Of a stretch of 64,000 nt of DNA, positions 27,601-38,900 are shown piece after piece (positions within the stretch are counted from its first letter, which is position 1; each line of letters begins with the position of its first letter). Made by a program: the position numbers and the translations under genes. Origin of the DNA: Eopsaltria australis (lineage: Eukaryota; Chordata; Aves; Passeriformes; Petroicidae); NCBI GenBank assembly GCA_034509425.1, contig JAVTVJ010000541.1, forward strand, positions 372,001 to 436,000. Reading direction: 5' to 3'. The notes under the pieces were generated by a model. It saw nothing but the letters and a program-made list of their open reading frames with translations, was not told where the DNA came from and did no database searches.

Positions 27601-28942
27601 AATTAGTCTGCTCCAGGTGATTTGAAGAAAGTGGAAGAATGGCAGGCATGATACAGCCTTCCTGTAGCATCATCTAGCTTGTCTCATCTGAGTTATAATA
27701 GCTACCAGGAATGCTAGATAACACATATATTCAAAGATTCCCTTAGAAGGGGGATGGCAAAGAGGCAGCATCTACAAGAGACCTGCTGAACTTCTGCAAC
27801 ATTGTGTAACTAAGAAATAAGTACTTATGACTTTGCTGTGCGTGAGGCAGTACATATCTGATCCTGACACCTCCAGACGGCAGGAAGCATCTGAAGGTTC
27901 TTCTTCCAAGATGCTAACAGCTATTTAATGGGCTGATGGTATTTTAAGGACTGTTCATCACGTAATATGGCTTTCAATATATGATGCAGTGACATTTGGC
28001 TGAAGGTCTTGGAATCACAGTAGCTAGAACCAGTGACAGTTCTCCTATTTTATAAAGCTGGCGTGGCTGAAGAAAACCCTAATCTTTACATACTCTCCTG
28101 ACTGTGTTTGCTTTAGCTCCTAAATGACATTAATCTGTTTCCAGTGGGCAGGAAGATATCCCTCTGACACTGTCATTAGTTTGTGAGTGGCAATGATGAT
28201 TTACAAATGCCACATCAAACGAGTAACTGGTGCTGCCCCTGAAGATCACAGAATATATCCCCTGCCAGAGCATCTCTTCCAGGTGACCTGACATCGAGAC
28301 AACGGCTGTGCCCAGCCCCAGCTCACTGCTTTACAAACATGGCACACTACACCTTGCAGCTCTGAATGACAGCTCAAAGCATCTGTTGCAAACCCAGGGC
28401 AGGTTTTCCTTCCTTCCCTTTGTCTTGCCCACAGCTCACAGAACAAATATCTCCACTTCCTGCATCCAGCCGTGCAAAGATAATGTGCTACAGCAAACTG
28501 CTTCTCCAAGATGCTGCAGGTAAACTAGACACACCTGTCTCCAGCCGTTATAATGAATTCAGCGTTAGAAACACAGCATTAGCAACCAGTACAGGGGTGA
28601 AAAGGCTATGTCGAGTCCCAAGACAGAGTACAATTTTTTTTATTTTATCCCTGCTGCTCAGCCCAGACATTGCAGACCACACTGGTGAACATCAGCACAG
28701 GTCTCCTCCTAGGCTTCATTCTCCCCTAGCAGTCACTCCGCTGCCCTCCCCAGGGCTGGCTTCGGCCAGCGGGGCAGCGGCGACTGCGGAGGGGTGGGGG
28801 ACCCTCCGCAGGCAGCGGTACTGGCTGTCCGGCACCGCCGCGAAGTTTCCCCGTGTTGGCAGATGGTCTCCATCCCCACCCCGCGCGTAGCACGGCTCGC
28901 ACACTCACCTCTCCTGGCCTGCCTGATCTTGGGGCTCAGCAT
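9586..28942 (-). CDS. ARHGAP22: ARHGAP22 5' part (three coding exons, gene continues beyond window)
   Basis: Rho GTPase-activating protein 22, a PH-RhoGAP-coiled-coil protein of the FilGAP family (ARHGAP22/24/25) that promotes GTP hydrolysis on Rac at the membrane and in the cytoplasm. Exons at 28942-28909, 13876-13677 and 9673-9586 join in phase (1, 0, 1) to 107 codons plus one base. The protein starts [20 protein letters not shown], nearly identical to my recollection of human ARHGAP22, followed by a Ser/Pro-rich linker (about residues 23-37) and the first part of a PH domain (about 38-107) with the [20 protein letters not shown] core. All junctions are canonical GT-AG. The remaining PH sequence, RhoGAP domain and C-terminal coiled coil are not in the identified exons; I looked for the next exon in 1-9585 by eye and did not find it. 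The paralogues ARHGAP24/25 share the PH core, but the N-terminus and WDFY4 as neighbour favour ARHGAP22. Confidence 0.93.
11571..11625. repeat. A-rich low-complexity tract
   Basis: A runs interrupted by short C blocks. Flanks are ordinary intron sequence. Confidence 0.85.
12848..13083. promoter_or_regulatory. candidate intronic enhancer (motif-dense block)
   Basis: Three copies of TGACAGTCA occur within 203 bp (12849-12857 plus, 12931-12939 minus, 13043-13051 plus). The same block has a perfect AP-1 site TGACTCA (12957-12963), a CAGCTG E-box (about 12865), TTTAATAATTGTC, and an inverted repeat ATTATG-ATG-CATAAT (13069-13083). TGACAG is the MEIS/PREP/TGIF core. Density of recognisable sites suggests a conserved noncoding element, but conservation cannot be tested here. 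Confidence 0.35.
13677..13876 (-). CDS. ARHGAP22: ARHGAP22 coding exon 2 (start of PH domain)
   Basis: This 200 bp exon sits between acceptor TGCCTTTTCAG and donor GTATGA on the minus strand. It encodes residues 12-78: a basic [10 protein letters not shown] segment, a Ser/Pro-rich stretch, then PH-domain beta strands 1-3 ([30 protein letters not shown]). The Lys/Arg-rich beta1-beta2 loop (KKQRSIMK) is where PH domains of this type contact phosphoinositide headgroups. Met19 could serve as an internal start. It ends in phase 0 after CAG (Gln78). Confidence 0.95.
19567..19622. repeat. A-rich low-complexity tract
   Basis: CAAA-type units and poly-A blocks with scattered C. Confidence 0.85.
22449..22467. 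repeat. poly-A tract
   Basis: Long A run on the plus strand in ARHGAP22 intron 1. No repeat body is evident beside it. Confidence 0.8.
28909..28942 (-). CDS. ARHGAP22: ARHGAP22 coding exon 1
   Basis: The minus-strand ATG at 28942-28940 begins 11 codons ([11 protein letters not shown]) plus one G, then a strong donor GTGAGT (28908-28903). Context around the ATG has A at -3. An in-frame TGA lies 30 bases upstream (28972-28970), so translation of this frame cannot start further upstream in unspliced sequence. The leftover G joins CC at the next exon to make Ala12. The exon is inside a CpG island, as expected for a first exon. Other first exons for alternative isoforms may exist but I could not identify any. 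Confidence 0.92.
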
Positions 28943-28969
28943 GCTCCCGGCTGGGCGCTGCCCGCAGCC

Positions 28970-29002
28970 TCAGCGCCCGGCGCCGGCCGCCGCCCCGCGC
29001 AT
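28970..29002 (-). other. upstream ORF in ARHGAP22 leader (10 codons)
   Basis: An ATG at 29002-29000 with G at -3 opens a ten-codon frame rich in Ala, Gly and Arg that stops at TGA 28972-28970. The stop is 27 bases before the main ATG (28942) and in the same frame. It would be in the mRNA only if transcription starts upstream of 29002. Such uORFs usually lower main-frame translation, so it is a plausible translational control. Confidence 0.55.
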
Positions 29003-29023
29003 CGCCGCCGCCGCCGCCGCCGC
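29003..29023. repeat. (GCC)7 trinucleotide repeat in ARHGAP22 leader
   Basis: Twenty-one bases of perfect CGC/GCC repeat, read as GGC/GCG units on the ARHGAP22 sense strand, immediately 5' of the uORF start. It probably lies in the 5'UTR. Confidence 0.85.
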
Positions 29024-29060
29024 TCAGCCCTGCCTCGGGGGCGACGCTTCACGCGGGGCT

Positions 29061-29141
29061 GGATAAACCCTAATGCATTATTTATCCGGCCTCGAATTAA
29101 TTCCCATCCAAACTGGGCATTAAGTGTCTCGGTAATTACCG
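29061..29141. promoter_or_regulatory. cluster of palindromic homeodomain-type sites
   Basis: Three perfect palindromes occur in 81 bp: TAATGCATTA (29071-29080), GAATTAATTC (29094-29103) and CGGTAATTACCG (29130-29141). The first matches the P2 pattern TAAT-NN-ATTA bound by paired-class homeodomain dimers and is nested between inverted arms GGATAAA (29061-29067) and TTTATCC (29081-29087). A further CTAATTGG lies at about 29192. AT-rich palindromes inside a CpG island stand out against their surroundings. Confidence 0.5.
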
Positions 29142-30943
29142 CCGATAGATCAGCAGCGCGCAGACACGAGGGCTGGCCCTGGCTGCTGCCGCTAATTGGC
29201 CACGCGGCCGTGAGATCAATGTGCCGCTTCCAGCGAGCCGCGCTCAGCCCCGCGCCCGAGCTGCGGCTTCCTCCGGTGCCGTGCGCTCAACAGATGCTTT
29301 GGCTCGACAAGCACCAGATCAGGAGCTGAACCTGATTCAGCGGGATTTCGCCTGCGCTGGAAGAAATACCAAGTGCGCTGGTCCTGAGGGCAGCGGCATG
29401 CTGGGCCACCTGCTGTGCCCTGCATCCTTCCCGGGGAGGCATCCCGGTGAGAGCTGGGGGGCCGAGAGAGAAAAATATCTCTTGCCTGCACTAACAGTCT
29501 GGCAGGATGGGCACAAGGGAATGTCTTCATGACATTTTACATTCCGTTACATTTTAGCACCCATGATTTTTATTTGTGCTGTTTGCTAAGCTCACCCTCA
29601 CCCCTACCCGGGAGGGAGGCAAAGCCTGCAGTTCTGCTGTCAATAATGAACAGGAGGAAAGGACAAACGTTAGTTGAAATAGATAGAAACTATTAAATTG
29701 TATCTATAAAATATAAAAAGATAATTGGATGATAATTGCATCTGTGTAATGGACTTATCCTGACCATGGGCTGCTCTTAGCTCCATCTGCCTAGTGGTTC
29801 CTTCTGAGAATGCCAAAAAGGGGTAAATACTCCTCTAGCAGTGTACATGCCCTGCAGTATCACCGTGCAGCTTTGTATTGCTCAGTTATACTGACAAAAG
29901 GCATCTGAGATTGTCAGCTTTCTCCTCTTCCAAGATCTATCACATCTTGGATACTGAATGCTGGCTATCGAGTTGTATCTCCAATACTGGAAGAGGTTCT
30001 CTGGCTCCTTATAGAGGTTGTGCTTCTCAATGTGCAGACTGCAGCAATGGCTAAGATGTTTTGGACCTTTAGCTGTTGGCAGAACTAGCAGCTCATAAGT
30101 GATTGAAAATCTTTGAGGTTGTGGTGGCATGAACTCAGACTTACACACCTGTAAATGAGGATAAAAGTGGGATCTGAACTACTGTCCCGGCTCTGAACAC
30201 AGCCTCCTACACTTATCTCCCCATTAATCATCTGTTTTAGCTGTGTTTCAGCACAATGAAGAATAGCTAACAGGTGATCCCTTGGCCAGCAAACTTAGTA
30301 AGTGTCCTGATACTGTGGATAAGCAGAAGTAGCATCAGCAGAGGGGTGTTACACTCCTGCCTTTCTGTCCAGCCTGAGACCCTGGATAAAAAAGTCATTC
30401 CTACCAACCATTTAACAGAACTCTTTCTCTCTCCATATTTTTAGCAGTTCCTGTCTGTTTTGGTGCTGTTTATACACATCATTTTGCAGTTCGAGCAGGA
30501 AGTCAAAAGGTGTGTACAGTAAACATGACAAGGGATAAATTTGACTGAACTTTTAACCTCATGGGAAGCACAGAACACTCCATCCTGCTAAGTCACTTCC
30601 CATGAAAACTTGATTTCCCCTCTGGGAAAAAATTATATAACATGACCTATATAAATAATTATCATGTTTATGAGTAACATAAAAACATTCAAGCCAAGTT
30701 CAGCACCAAATGCTAACTTCCAAGTTTTTCTTGTTAAATAAAAAATACTCAGTGCAAGTAAAAACATTAAATTTGACCCTATTTTGCTTTGACTTAAGCA
30801 TTTTGAGCCCTTCTTAAAGCAATTTTCAAAGTATAAACACAATTTAAATTATTATTTTAAACACTTTTTAAAAATTCTCACTCTTAGCTTTGGGGTGTTT
30901 TCCTAGCTTGACCCTAGACCTGCTTTATCATAAATGTGTTTGA

Positions 30944-30969
30944 TGATCTTGACTGATCTTGACTGATCT
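30944..30969. repeat. short tandem repeat, 10 bp unit x 2.6
   Basis: Two perfect copies of TGATCTTGAC followed by TGATCT. Confidence 0.85.
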
Positions 30970-32160
30970 GATTGAATGTAGTCATTCCTAAATCTTTCCT
31001 CTTTACTTCATTCAAGTACTGTGGGGACCATGGCCTGCCTTGCTGTGCTCTCCCTCTTTCCTCCTTAGGGAGGAAAGGGGGTTTGCTGGTCATTCTATTC
31101 CAGAGCTGGGCTAAGGGTTGTCCCATTTAGCAAGCTTCTTAGAGTGACTTAGGAAGCTGCTGGGCTGTAGGCAATTGGGCTTTTATGACTGATCCGAGTT
31201 GGGAGGGGCATCCCTGATGGCTTGGGATACCAAAGTGTCAATGTGTACCAGTTGTTGCAAACCACTGCTCTCATGGTTTTATCCCTCTGCTTGCTCAAAT
31301 CCAGAATGAAAGTCTGTTGTAGAAAGACTAAGCATCTAGAAGGCTAGAAAATAGAATCGGTTGACTAACCACATACTGGAGATCTGCTACTATATAAGTC
31401 TTATGTGAATCTAAAAATAAATGTGGTCATTAATTATCTGCTGTCTTTTTGGAATGTGAAAAATCTCTTCTGTCTATCACAAGTGTTCCCCATTCATTGT
31501 TGAGCACACATAATGAAGGCAGGTGATATGACCTAGGGATTAGAAAGCTTAAGGAGAGTGAGGAGATGGGGTCTTGTCTTAATGACAGCTGATTTCCCAT
31601 GGCTACAAGGAAGATATTAAATCCTAGGTTGCATCCATATTAATGCAGCGTTTTGAGATCTGGGATTGGCAAGTGCTATCTAACTGCAGAGGATGATAAT
31701 AAGTTACTGCAGCGGGGACACTCACAGAAGATATGATTCATCTGTTGGCGCCAAGGCTGATGACTGGAGGCTATGAAACACGGCGGGCGCTCGAGACGGA
31801 AGAGTGCGTGGGCCAGTGAAGTTGCTGGAGCTGTTGTGAGGCGGATTGAATGGATCTCTGTTTCCCCAGGCTGCACGCACAGCATGCTGTCACCTACCAA
31901 TTATCACACGGTATATCCTTTTTTCCTCCTCCTCATCTTCTGCTTCCATCTGCAGGCCAAGGACTTGTTGTAACTAGCTGACTGATAACATTTTCTTTGC
32001 TCATCAGCATGATGCACCTGGATCAAAGCCCAAGATCAAATCACCCTGGACTTTGGCCCTGTTGAAGATCCAGTTTATTTAGACTGTAACCAAAATTGCA
32101 ATCTGTTCTAATATGTTATAAAATGGGGTTGATGGAAAAGGGACCAGAGAAACAAGGAAA

Positions 32161-32610
32161 GATCATGGTGTGCATTTTGAGATCAATAACTGCAGCAACA
32201 TTTCTTCGGCAAGTTTGAATGGTTATGTATAGAGGAACTGTGGAACTCTGCTGAAGAAGTTAGTGCATAAATCAACAACTTTTCAAGTATCTAATGACCA
32301 GAAGGAATTTCAGTTTGATATAACCCTTGCTTACATGCTAAGTGATCGCCACTTGAAACCTCTTGATGCTGATGCTGCCAGCTGGTTTTCCAGGTGAAAA
32401 AGGCCACTGGTCTTTCAGCTGTCAGTAACCAGTGATTTACTGACAGGAGTTATAGCAAGAAACACTGAAACCATGAAGATAGAATTTCCCTGTACTTTGT
32501 CAGAGATGCTCTCTCTAATGCCACATAAACTGATGATGCAGAATGGAGAAAGCTATGTAGATGTTCTAGAGCAGCTCTGGAAGCAACTGGAAGTTAAAAG
32601 GTATCTTTGA
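32161..32610 (+). pseudogene. decayed coding-like stretch, parent unknown
   Basis: One frame runs 149 codons from 32161 to a terminal TGA (32608-32610) with only two internal stops, TAG at 32230-32232 and TGA at 32395-32397; random sequence of this length would have about seven. The translation looks protein-like: FQFDITLAYMLSDRHLKPLD between the stops and FPCTLSEMLSLMPHKLMMQN after them. I do not recognise the family. Sequence just upstream (32032-32110) is coding-like in another frame (LDFGPVEDPVYLDCNQN), which would imply a frameshift. It could be a processed pseudogene, remains of a retroelement, or chance. No intron signals, poly-A tail or target-site duplication were noticed. Confidence 0.3.
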
Positions 32611-34261
32611 GGAAAAAAAAGGTAATTCAGGAAAAACTTTAGTTCAGGGATTATCTAATGCCAAGGGACAAGGAATGGAACAATTTCTTTAGGTTTGGCT
32701 GAAAAGTTTGAAAATGCATAAGCCTAATGACATCTTGGGCTTCCTGGGGTAATGCTTATTGCAGGAGGCAGTGAATGTGCCAAACACATCATGACTGCTA
32801 GGAAAGGACAGAACTGTGATCTTACACAATTACATTCAGGAATCAGGGCTAAGGGGGAGACTAAACAAGAATAATTTTTAATATTTTTCAGAGTGAAACT
32901 AGGGAATTTCTGGGTGTCTTTATTATTCTTTTACAGCCAATGTTCCTTCCCATCTAGTCATGTTCCACAAATAGGTCAGGAGTAATTAATCTTTGATTTC
33001 AGGATGTAAGAGTGACTCTCTAGAGAGCACCTGCAGCTTGAGAGAAGCCTATAACACAGCTGCTCTGGACTTCAGTGGGACAAGGGACTACCCTACAGAG
33101 ATATTCCTGGCATACGTTCATTTTTTTCTGCTCTGCAGTGGTGAACATATACCAAGTGTACCTAAACCCCTGCAAGATCTCAACTACTACTATTGGAAAT
33201 ACGTAAATGTAATATGAATTTATTACAAAAAGTGCCCTATAAGAAAAATAGATATTTCACGTAAGTGGCCTGCAGAAACACCTTGAGAATTGTATGTTAT
33301 TTTTCATAGTAGATTAAAAAAAACATGACTTGGATTTCTTTCCCTTTTTGTTTTGTTTCTACTTGACAAACATCAGAGATGTTGATGTGCCCTTTCTGAT
33401 TTTGTTATAAACAGTGATCTCTGACCATGTCAAGGTGCACTGTTCTAATGAGAAGTGAAATATTTGACAGAAATTTTCAGCTTTTGAGAATCTATTAGGC
33501 AGTGCAACTGAAGAGGTGGTATAAAAAAGGGTAGACAATTCTGAATGATCCGACAAAGTTTTCCAGATGCGTCATGTGATGCACCTTCATGCATTACAGG
33601 AAAGCCAGACTTGGATTGCGAATGCAAAAACTTTCTTAAAAGCAGTGTCTTATAAACCCAGATATTTTAGATTTCATAAACAGGGAGACAAAGTATGTTC
33701 CTAGTTTTTATTTAATTTTTTTGTATTTTCTGTTCTGTCTTTGTGGTGTCATCCTTATTACACCAGAATCAGAAATGATATGTCCCCTTTAGTACTAGAA
33801 ATTCCTGCTATTGCCACATTCCTAAACATGTCTGCAAGCAAAGTTTCCTTTGGTAATGAAGGCAAACATAAGGATACTGAGACAGGATGGCTTCAAGTAG
33901 TGCATCTAATTTGCTTTTCACAGGATAAGGAGATTAATATAGAATGATAGTAGTTGTATGGACAATCAGTGCCCATCTTAATTTTGTATCTAGATGATAG
34001 CTTTATCAATGAGGCAGAGGGAAATCTTTTAACCATTGCAGTATCCCTAGGGGCATGTCAGGGCAGATCAGAGACTTTGAATTATTTGGTTCTGCTCCAT
34101 ACAGGATCTAGTGGATATTTTCCAATCTGAACTAGGATGGCAATGGCACTGCAATTTGTGTCTCACAGCCAGATAAAATACAGAGTTAACACAACTAAGG
34201 TACACAGAAATAAACTGTTCCCAAATTATACTTGGCTTCAAATATTTTTCATATCTGAATA

Positions 34262-34680
34262 AGGGATACTCAGACTATTGAGGGCTAGGGCACCTCTCCT
34301 ATGAGGAAGAGCTGAGGGAGACAGACTTGCTTAGTTTGGCAAAAAAGCTAGTGGGGGAATCTAATATCAACCCACAATTAGTTAAAGGACATTTTCAGAG
34401 TGTAAAATCAAACACCTGGTAGCACAGATGCTAACACATAAAAAGCAGTGCCCCTGAGTTTGGGCCTTAGAAGCTCAGACTGGAACCCAGAAAAACCTTT
34501 TGACCAGGAGGATGATGATGCAGCTCTGGGACACATATCTGCAGAGCAGGGGAGATATCAGCCTTCAGAGGTTTTTAGGATTATTAGGTTAGTCTGGTAT
34601 TGGTGCTACTTCTGTTCCAAGCAGAAGGCTGGACTAAGTAACCTCCTGAGGTCCCTTCTGTCAACAGTTTTGAGTCTGTC
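34262..34680 (+). mobile_element. old, internally diverged CR1 LINE fragment
   Basis: The left part (about 34285-34320) has the CR1 phrase GGGCACCTCTCCTATGAGGA. The right part (34560-34675) has CAGAGGTTTTTAGGATTATT, CAAGCAGAAGGCTGGACTAA and CTCCTGAGGTCCCTTCTG, all typical of the CR1 3' region in plus orientation. Divergence from remembered CR1 is much higher than in the copies at 1488 and 3887, so this insertion is older. Boundaries are approximate. Confidence 0.75.
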
Positions 34681-35837
34681 TAAAAGCCTCTTTTGTGCTG
34701 CTTCATCTTTTGATCTAACAAAATGCTACTTTTCTCTCTAGCCTTTGCCTCACTATCACCTTCAGATCATCACAGATCTAAGAGGGCTGCTACTGCTGTC
34801 AAATCAGGGAAATCACAGCTGAAGATCTTCCCTTCATCATTGCCTCTTTTGAATGGGTGATTCTTCTCACAGAAATTTTCTGTGAAATGTGTTCTGATCT
34901 TTCTGAACTTAATTTCCTGATTCCAATACAGAAAAACATTTGAAGGTTAAATTTAAATAATGAGAGAGTGCTCACAAGCTTCACATCAAGATCTTTGCTT
35001 AACTGACCTGCTGGATTTATTGAAGTAGTGAACATTGTTTGGATTTTGCGTTATGTAAGCAAAGCATCTCAAACTTCAAAATGAAGTTTCTTAACATGAC
35101 CAGGTCCCCTTTAACTGTGCTGTTGTGCTCATGTCTCTGATTCTAATTGTATTAACTACACAGTTATACAGTCTGTTCCAATCACCCAACAAGATTTACC
35201 AGACTAGTCTTCTTTGATATTCCTGAGACAGGTAGGATGTGAAAGCCTGGAGACATTACTGATTTCTCACTTGTTCATCTGTTTCTGTACACCCTCAGAC
35301 CTTCCCTGCACCTTTGAGAACAGTGACAGCAATATATCCTTTAGCGAGGAGCTGCAGGACCTCATAAATCAACTGCATATAACCCAGTAACCTGGGCAAT
35401 TGCTTATCCTGTCTGTCACCTATGGGCCTGGAAGAAATGTGGTCCTTGGTTGGGAGAGGAGATACAGAAATGCATTATTAAAAACTTGAATGCTATCTCT
35501 GCAGAATGAATATTACTTTTTTTCTTTTAGTGGCAGGAATCAAAGAGCGGTGTATGCATATTTTAGACACCGGGGACTGAAACTGGCATCCTCAAAAATG
35601 TATCTCCTCCTGCTGCCTCAGGAAAAAATATAGTAATTTAGGCAGATCTGATTCAAAATGAAACTAGGGTGAAAACTGGAGGCTAGGTGAAAAATGGAGG
35701 GAGCTAAAAATTTCAAATGTGCTGTTATTTTAACACTGACCCATTTTTCTTCTGTTTCAAATCATTTTAAGCAGAGCAGAAGAAAATAATGAAATTTAAA
35801 TAGAGTTGTTAATGACTTCCAGACTTGGGTTTTGGAG

Positions 35838-35965
35838 GCCCAGGTACTATTTGTGGCTCTGCCACTGTCTGGGTATGTCATTTCAATTCTTAATGTTACT
35901 GTTTCCAGCCTGTGAAATGGAGTCTGTAAAACCAACCTCTCTGATAAGCTTTTCAAGATGTATGG
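35838..35965 (+). mobile_element. ancient MIR/L3-type repeat relic
   Basis: The order GGCTCTGCCACTGTCTG, GTCATTTCAATTCTTAATG, TGTTTCCAGCCTGTGAAATG and ACCTCTCTGATAAGC follows the shared core of amniote MIR SINEs and L3/CR1-like LINEs (CTCTGCCACT...CAGTTTCCCCATCTGTAAAATGG). It is strongly diverged. Confidence 0.55.
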
Positions 35966-38900
35966 AAGAAAAAATTCTAGTCAAATGGATTTAATATAAA
36001 AAATACTATGCAAAACTGCTATCTGAAAATATGTTCCCACAATTATTTTTGGATCAAAATGTTATGGAAAAATGTGATTTTTAAAAAAAAAAATTTCAAC
36101 TTCTCTATGGGTGAAGACATTTAGGAATCATTATTTTAAAGCATCATTCATTTTAGAGTAGATATTGTCCTATTGAAGGTTGTCTTAGCTTAGTAATTAG
36201 CATTTTGTTTACAAGGACACTGGTTTCCTGGAAGATGACAAATGCTTCTTCCCTTTGCCTATCCCAATATTCATATATGGAGCAGACTTATTTGGACTAT
36301 CCAACTGTTTATTTATACAAACATATTCTCAAGTGTGCCCTGCTGTGGAGGTTGTCCACTCATAGCTGCAGTATAATGAGTCTGCATAGAGATACTTCAT
36401 TTGAAAAGTCGGAAACCTGTAGGACCAAAAAAATCCCATGGTTCTAAATCCTTAGCAAGATTCCTAAGCTTGTGTTTCTCCGGGGAATTTCAACTTGGAA
36501 AAAATAAGGTATGAAAAGTTCTATATTACTGAATTTACAGAGACAACTGAACTACTCATTGAAGTTGTATGAATGGGATTTTTGTTTTGTTTAAAAGCAA
36601 CCAAATAATTCTCTAAAAATCATGAACTCCCCACCACTGTCATTTGTCTCAGTATATTCTTGTTTGTTATCCTTCATCTAGTCTACAAAAATATTTTTGG
36701 TCAAAGTTTAAATGAAAAAATGCCTTTCCAAAACAAAACATCAGCTAGTTTAATTTTGAAAGTATCAAAAAACATTTTTAACTAAATATCCCTTCTGGTT
36801 TTTTTTCTTTTGCTAATCTTGACACAATTTAAAAGTAATTTGCTTCCCCCAGAGTTCCATTCTTCATCCACAATCTTTTATCTGCTCTGCTACATGCTGA
36901 CACCTTTATAAGCTGTGTCCCTAAAGCAAGAAGGTCAAAGTACACCACTGTTTTTTAAGTGCTTCTCTGCTGGCTGCCCAGCTAAAACCTGTCCATTCCA
37001 GAGGTTGGTGGGAGTGTGAAAATGTAATCCTGTAAATGTTCAAATAGCTGAAAGCACATAAACAGGCAGATCAGTGGTTGTGTTTTGTGCTGTGACACTC
37101 TACTGTCTCGTATTTTAAGATGGTCTCAGGAAAAGAATTGGCAGCTGAAAATGAACTGAGTACTTGCAGGTATGTGAGATTTTGGCTGCCTGATGGAAGA
37201 GCAGCCCTTCTGTTGTGCTGCCACCTTGTGACGCTCAGGGAGGACGGTGCCAAAACAAAAGATGCTCAGAATTAAAACTGCCCATGGTACTGCTGGGAAT
37301 AGCAAAGCAAGCAATGTTCTCTGGAGCTCAGACAGAGGCTGAAAGGCTGTAAGGTACAGTTTCCTATTTAAGATCTATATGGACAAAATAGGCCTGTGGA
37401 AAGGGGAGAGCTCTGAATATCTCTGGTGGGAATGCCTGTATTGGGCAAAAGCCAGCTGTCTGAATTTTTCATCTTTATTCTCATCTCATTTGAGAAAAAA
37501 AATAGAAAATAAAAGTTTAGTGGAAATGACAAAGAACAAGACACTAAATAGAGATAAAAATAACACCAGAGCCTGGCCTATCTCACTAAGAGTTTAGTCA
37601 CACACTTGTCATCTGTGCATTTCAGATGTCTTTAAAGATGGATCCCCCCTCTGAGCTATTCTTCCACTTGTGCTGAATAAAGTACAAGCCATGTGCCTGA
37701 TTTTGAATTTTTTTTTTCGTAACTGTCAATGTTCTGAGCACAGGTTCTGGTACTACTTTGTTGCTACATAGTTCAATGAAGGGGGCAAACCTTGCAGGTT
37801 ATATTCTGAATACATATATGTCCCAGATTTTGACAAGGTAGGTTTCTGCTTCCTTCAAGTTAGAGGCATCTGTATCGTGACTGATTTACTGAGATACAAA
37901 ACAACTATTTAAGTTTCACCTTGTGACTGCTGTCTGTTTTTCAGACAGCTTAGCAGCTCTTGTTACTGAGTAAGTCTTTGTGGACCTCTATGTGAAGCCT
38001 TCCATTCACATTTTCCTGCTTACAGTCAGGCAATTCTTGAAGGCAGTGATGGTCCTGGAGACCCTGTGTCTGAACTGGCATCCTAATGTGCAGCTTTGCA
38101 GAAGGAATTTGCTGGTTTGTCAGATCTGAGCCACTGCTCTGCAGCCCTGCAATGGCACAGCAGCAAAAGGGACTCCAATCTGACATGGAGCTGCTGAGGA
38201 GCCTGTTGCACTTCCCTCTTGCGGTGAGCCCCTCTGCAAGGTAAGGACTGCATTCTTTTACCAGTTCCTCCTTTACTGCATGTGGTAGCTGCCTCTGCTG
38301 TGAAAACTGTGCTTTCAAGTTCTGCTGAATGCTCTGAACTCCAAATGATACACAGCCAATGACTAGTGCCTTGTTGCTCTAATTTGCCCCCTTAACAAAG
38401 TCTACTTGTGCAGTGCTTGGGTTTAATTTCAGGACTAAAATTACCTCTCTGATGAGCAGCAGCAATTTTGTGTATCCTTATTGGTCCAGTTCCTAGCACG
38501 AAAGAAAACACTAATGTAGTACCTGGCTATAAATCAAGTAGAGATTAAGGAGAGTTTTCCCTTATTATTTCCCAGCGTAGAACAGTGTCGTTTGAACACC
38601 CTAAAAACAATCCTTCTTAGGAAAAAAACCAAAACCACAGTCCCCCGGGAAGCTACTCAGCTTCAAGAATTGTTTTTTAAAATCAGAGCATACCAGATAA
38701 CAAAACCACTGTTTTCATCCATTCATTTTGTCCAGAATTTCGTATGACGTGGCAAACCAAATGCAATTGGAGTACTGGTTCTGTAAAGAAAGAATTGAAG
38801 AAAAGGGAAGATACATGAGTCTGGTTCACAGATCTAGAAGAATATCTAACAGAAAAAGAAGACTTATCCATGAATGGGGTGTGACAGCTCATTAAGCCTG

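Larger units (their letters stand above)
13877..28908 (-). other. ARHGAP22: ARHGAP22 intron 1
   Basis: A 15 kb first intron. It contains A-rich tracts (15270-15295, 16197-16216, 19567-19622, 19926-19950, 22449-22467) and no recognised exon or transposon body. Reading frames of 145-165 codons at 18053-18490, 24249-24710 and 25046-25540 show no familiar motif and are probably chance. Long, repeat-poor first introns often hold enhancers, but I can point to none here. Confidence 0.85.
28730..29480. promoter_or_regulatory. ARHGAP22: CpG island at ARHGAP22 5' end
   Basis: This is the only long GC- and CpG-dense block in the window, sharply bounded by AT-rich DNA. It covers coding exon 1 and the presumed 5'UTR and promoter of ARHGAP22 on the minus strand. 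Upstream of the ATG, the minus strand has an AT-rich GGATAAATAATGC (29090-29076 region) that could act as a TATA-like element about 140 bases before the ATG. The transcription start is not determined. Confidence 0.8.

Noticed and set aside
28366..29329. Long plus-strand frames (158-174 codons) across the CpG island
   Set aside because: They are antisense shadows of GC-rich DNA around ARHGAP22 exon 1. Ala/Pro/Arg-rich low-complexity translation fits composition, not a protein.
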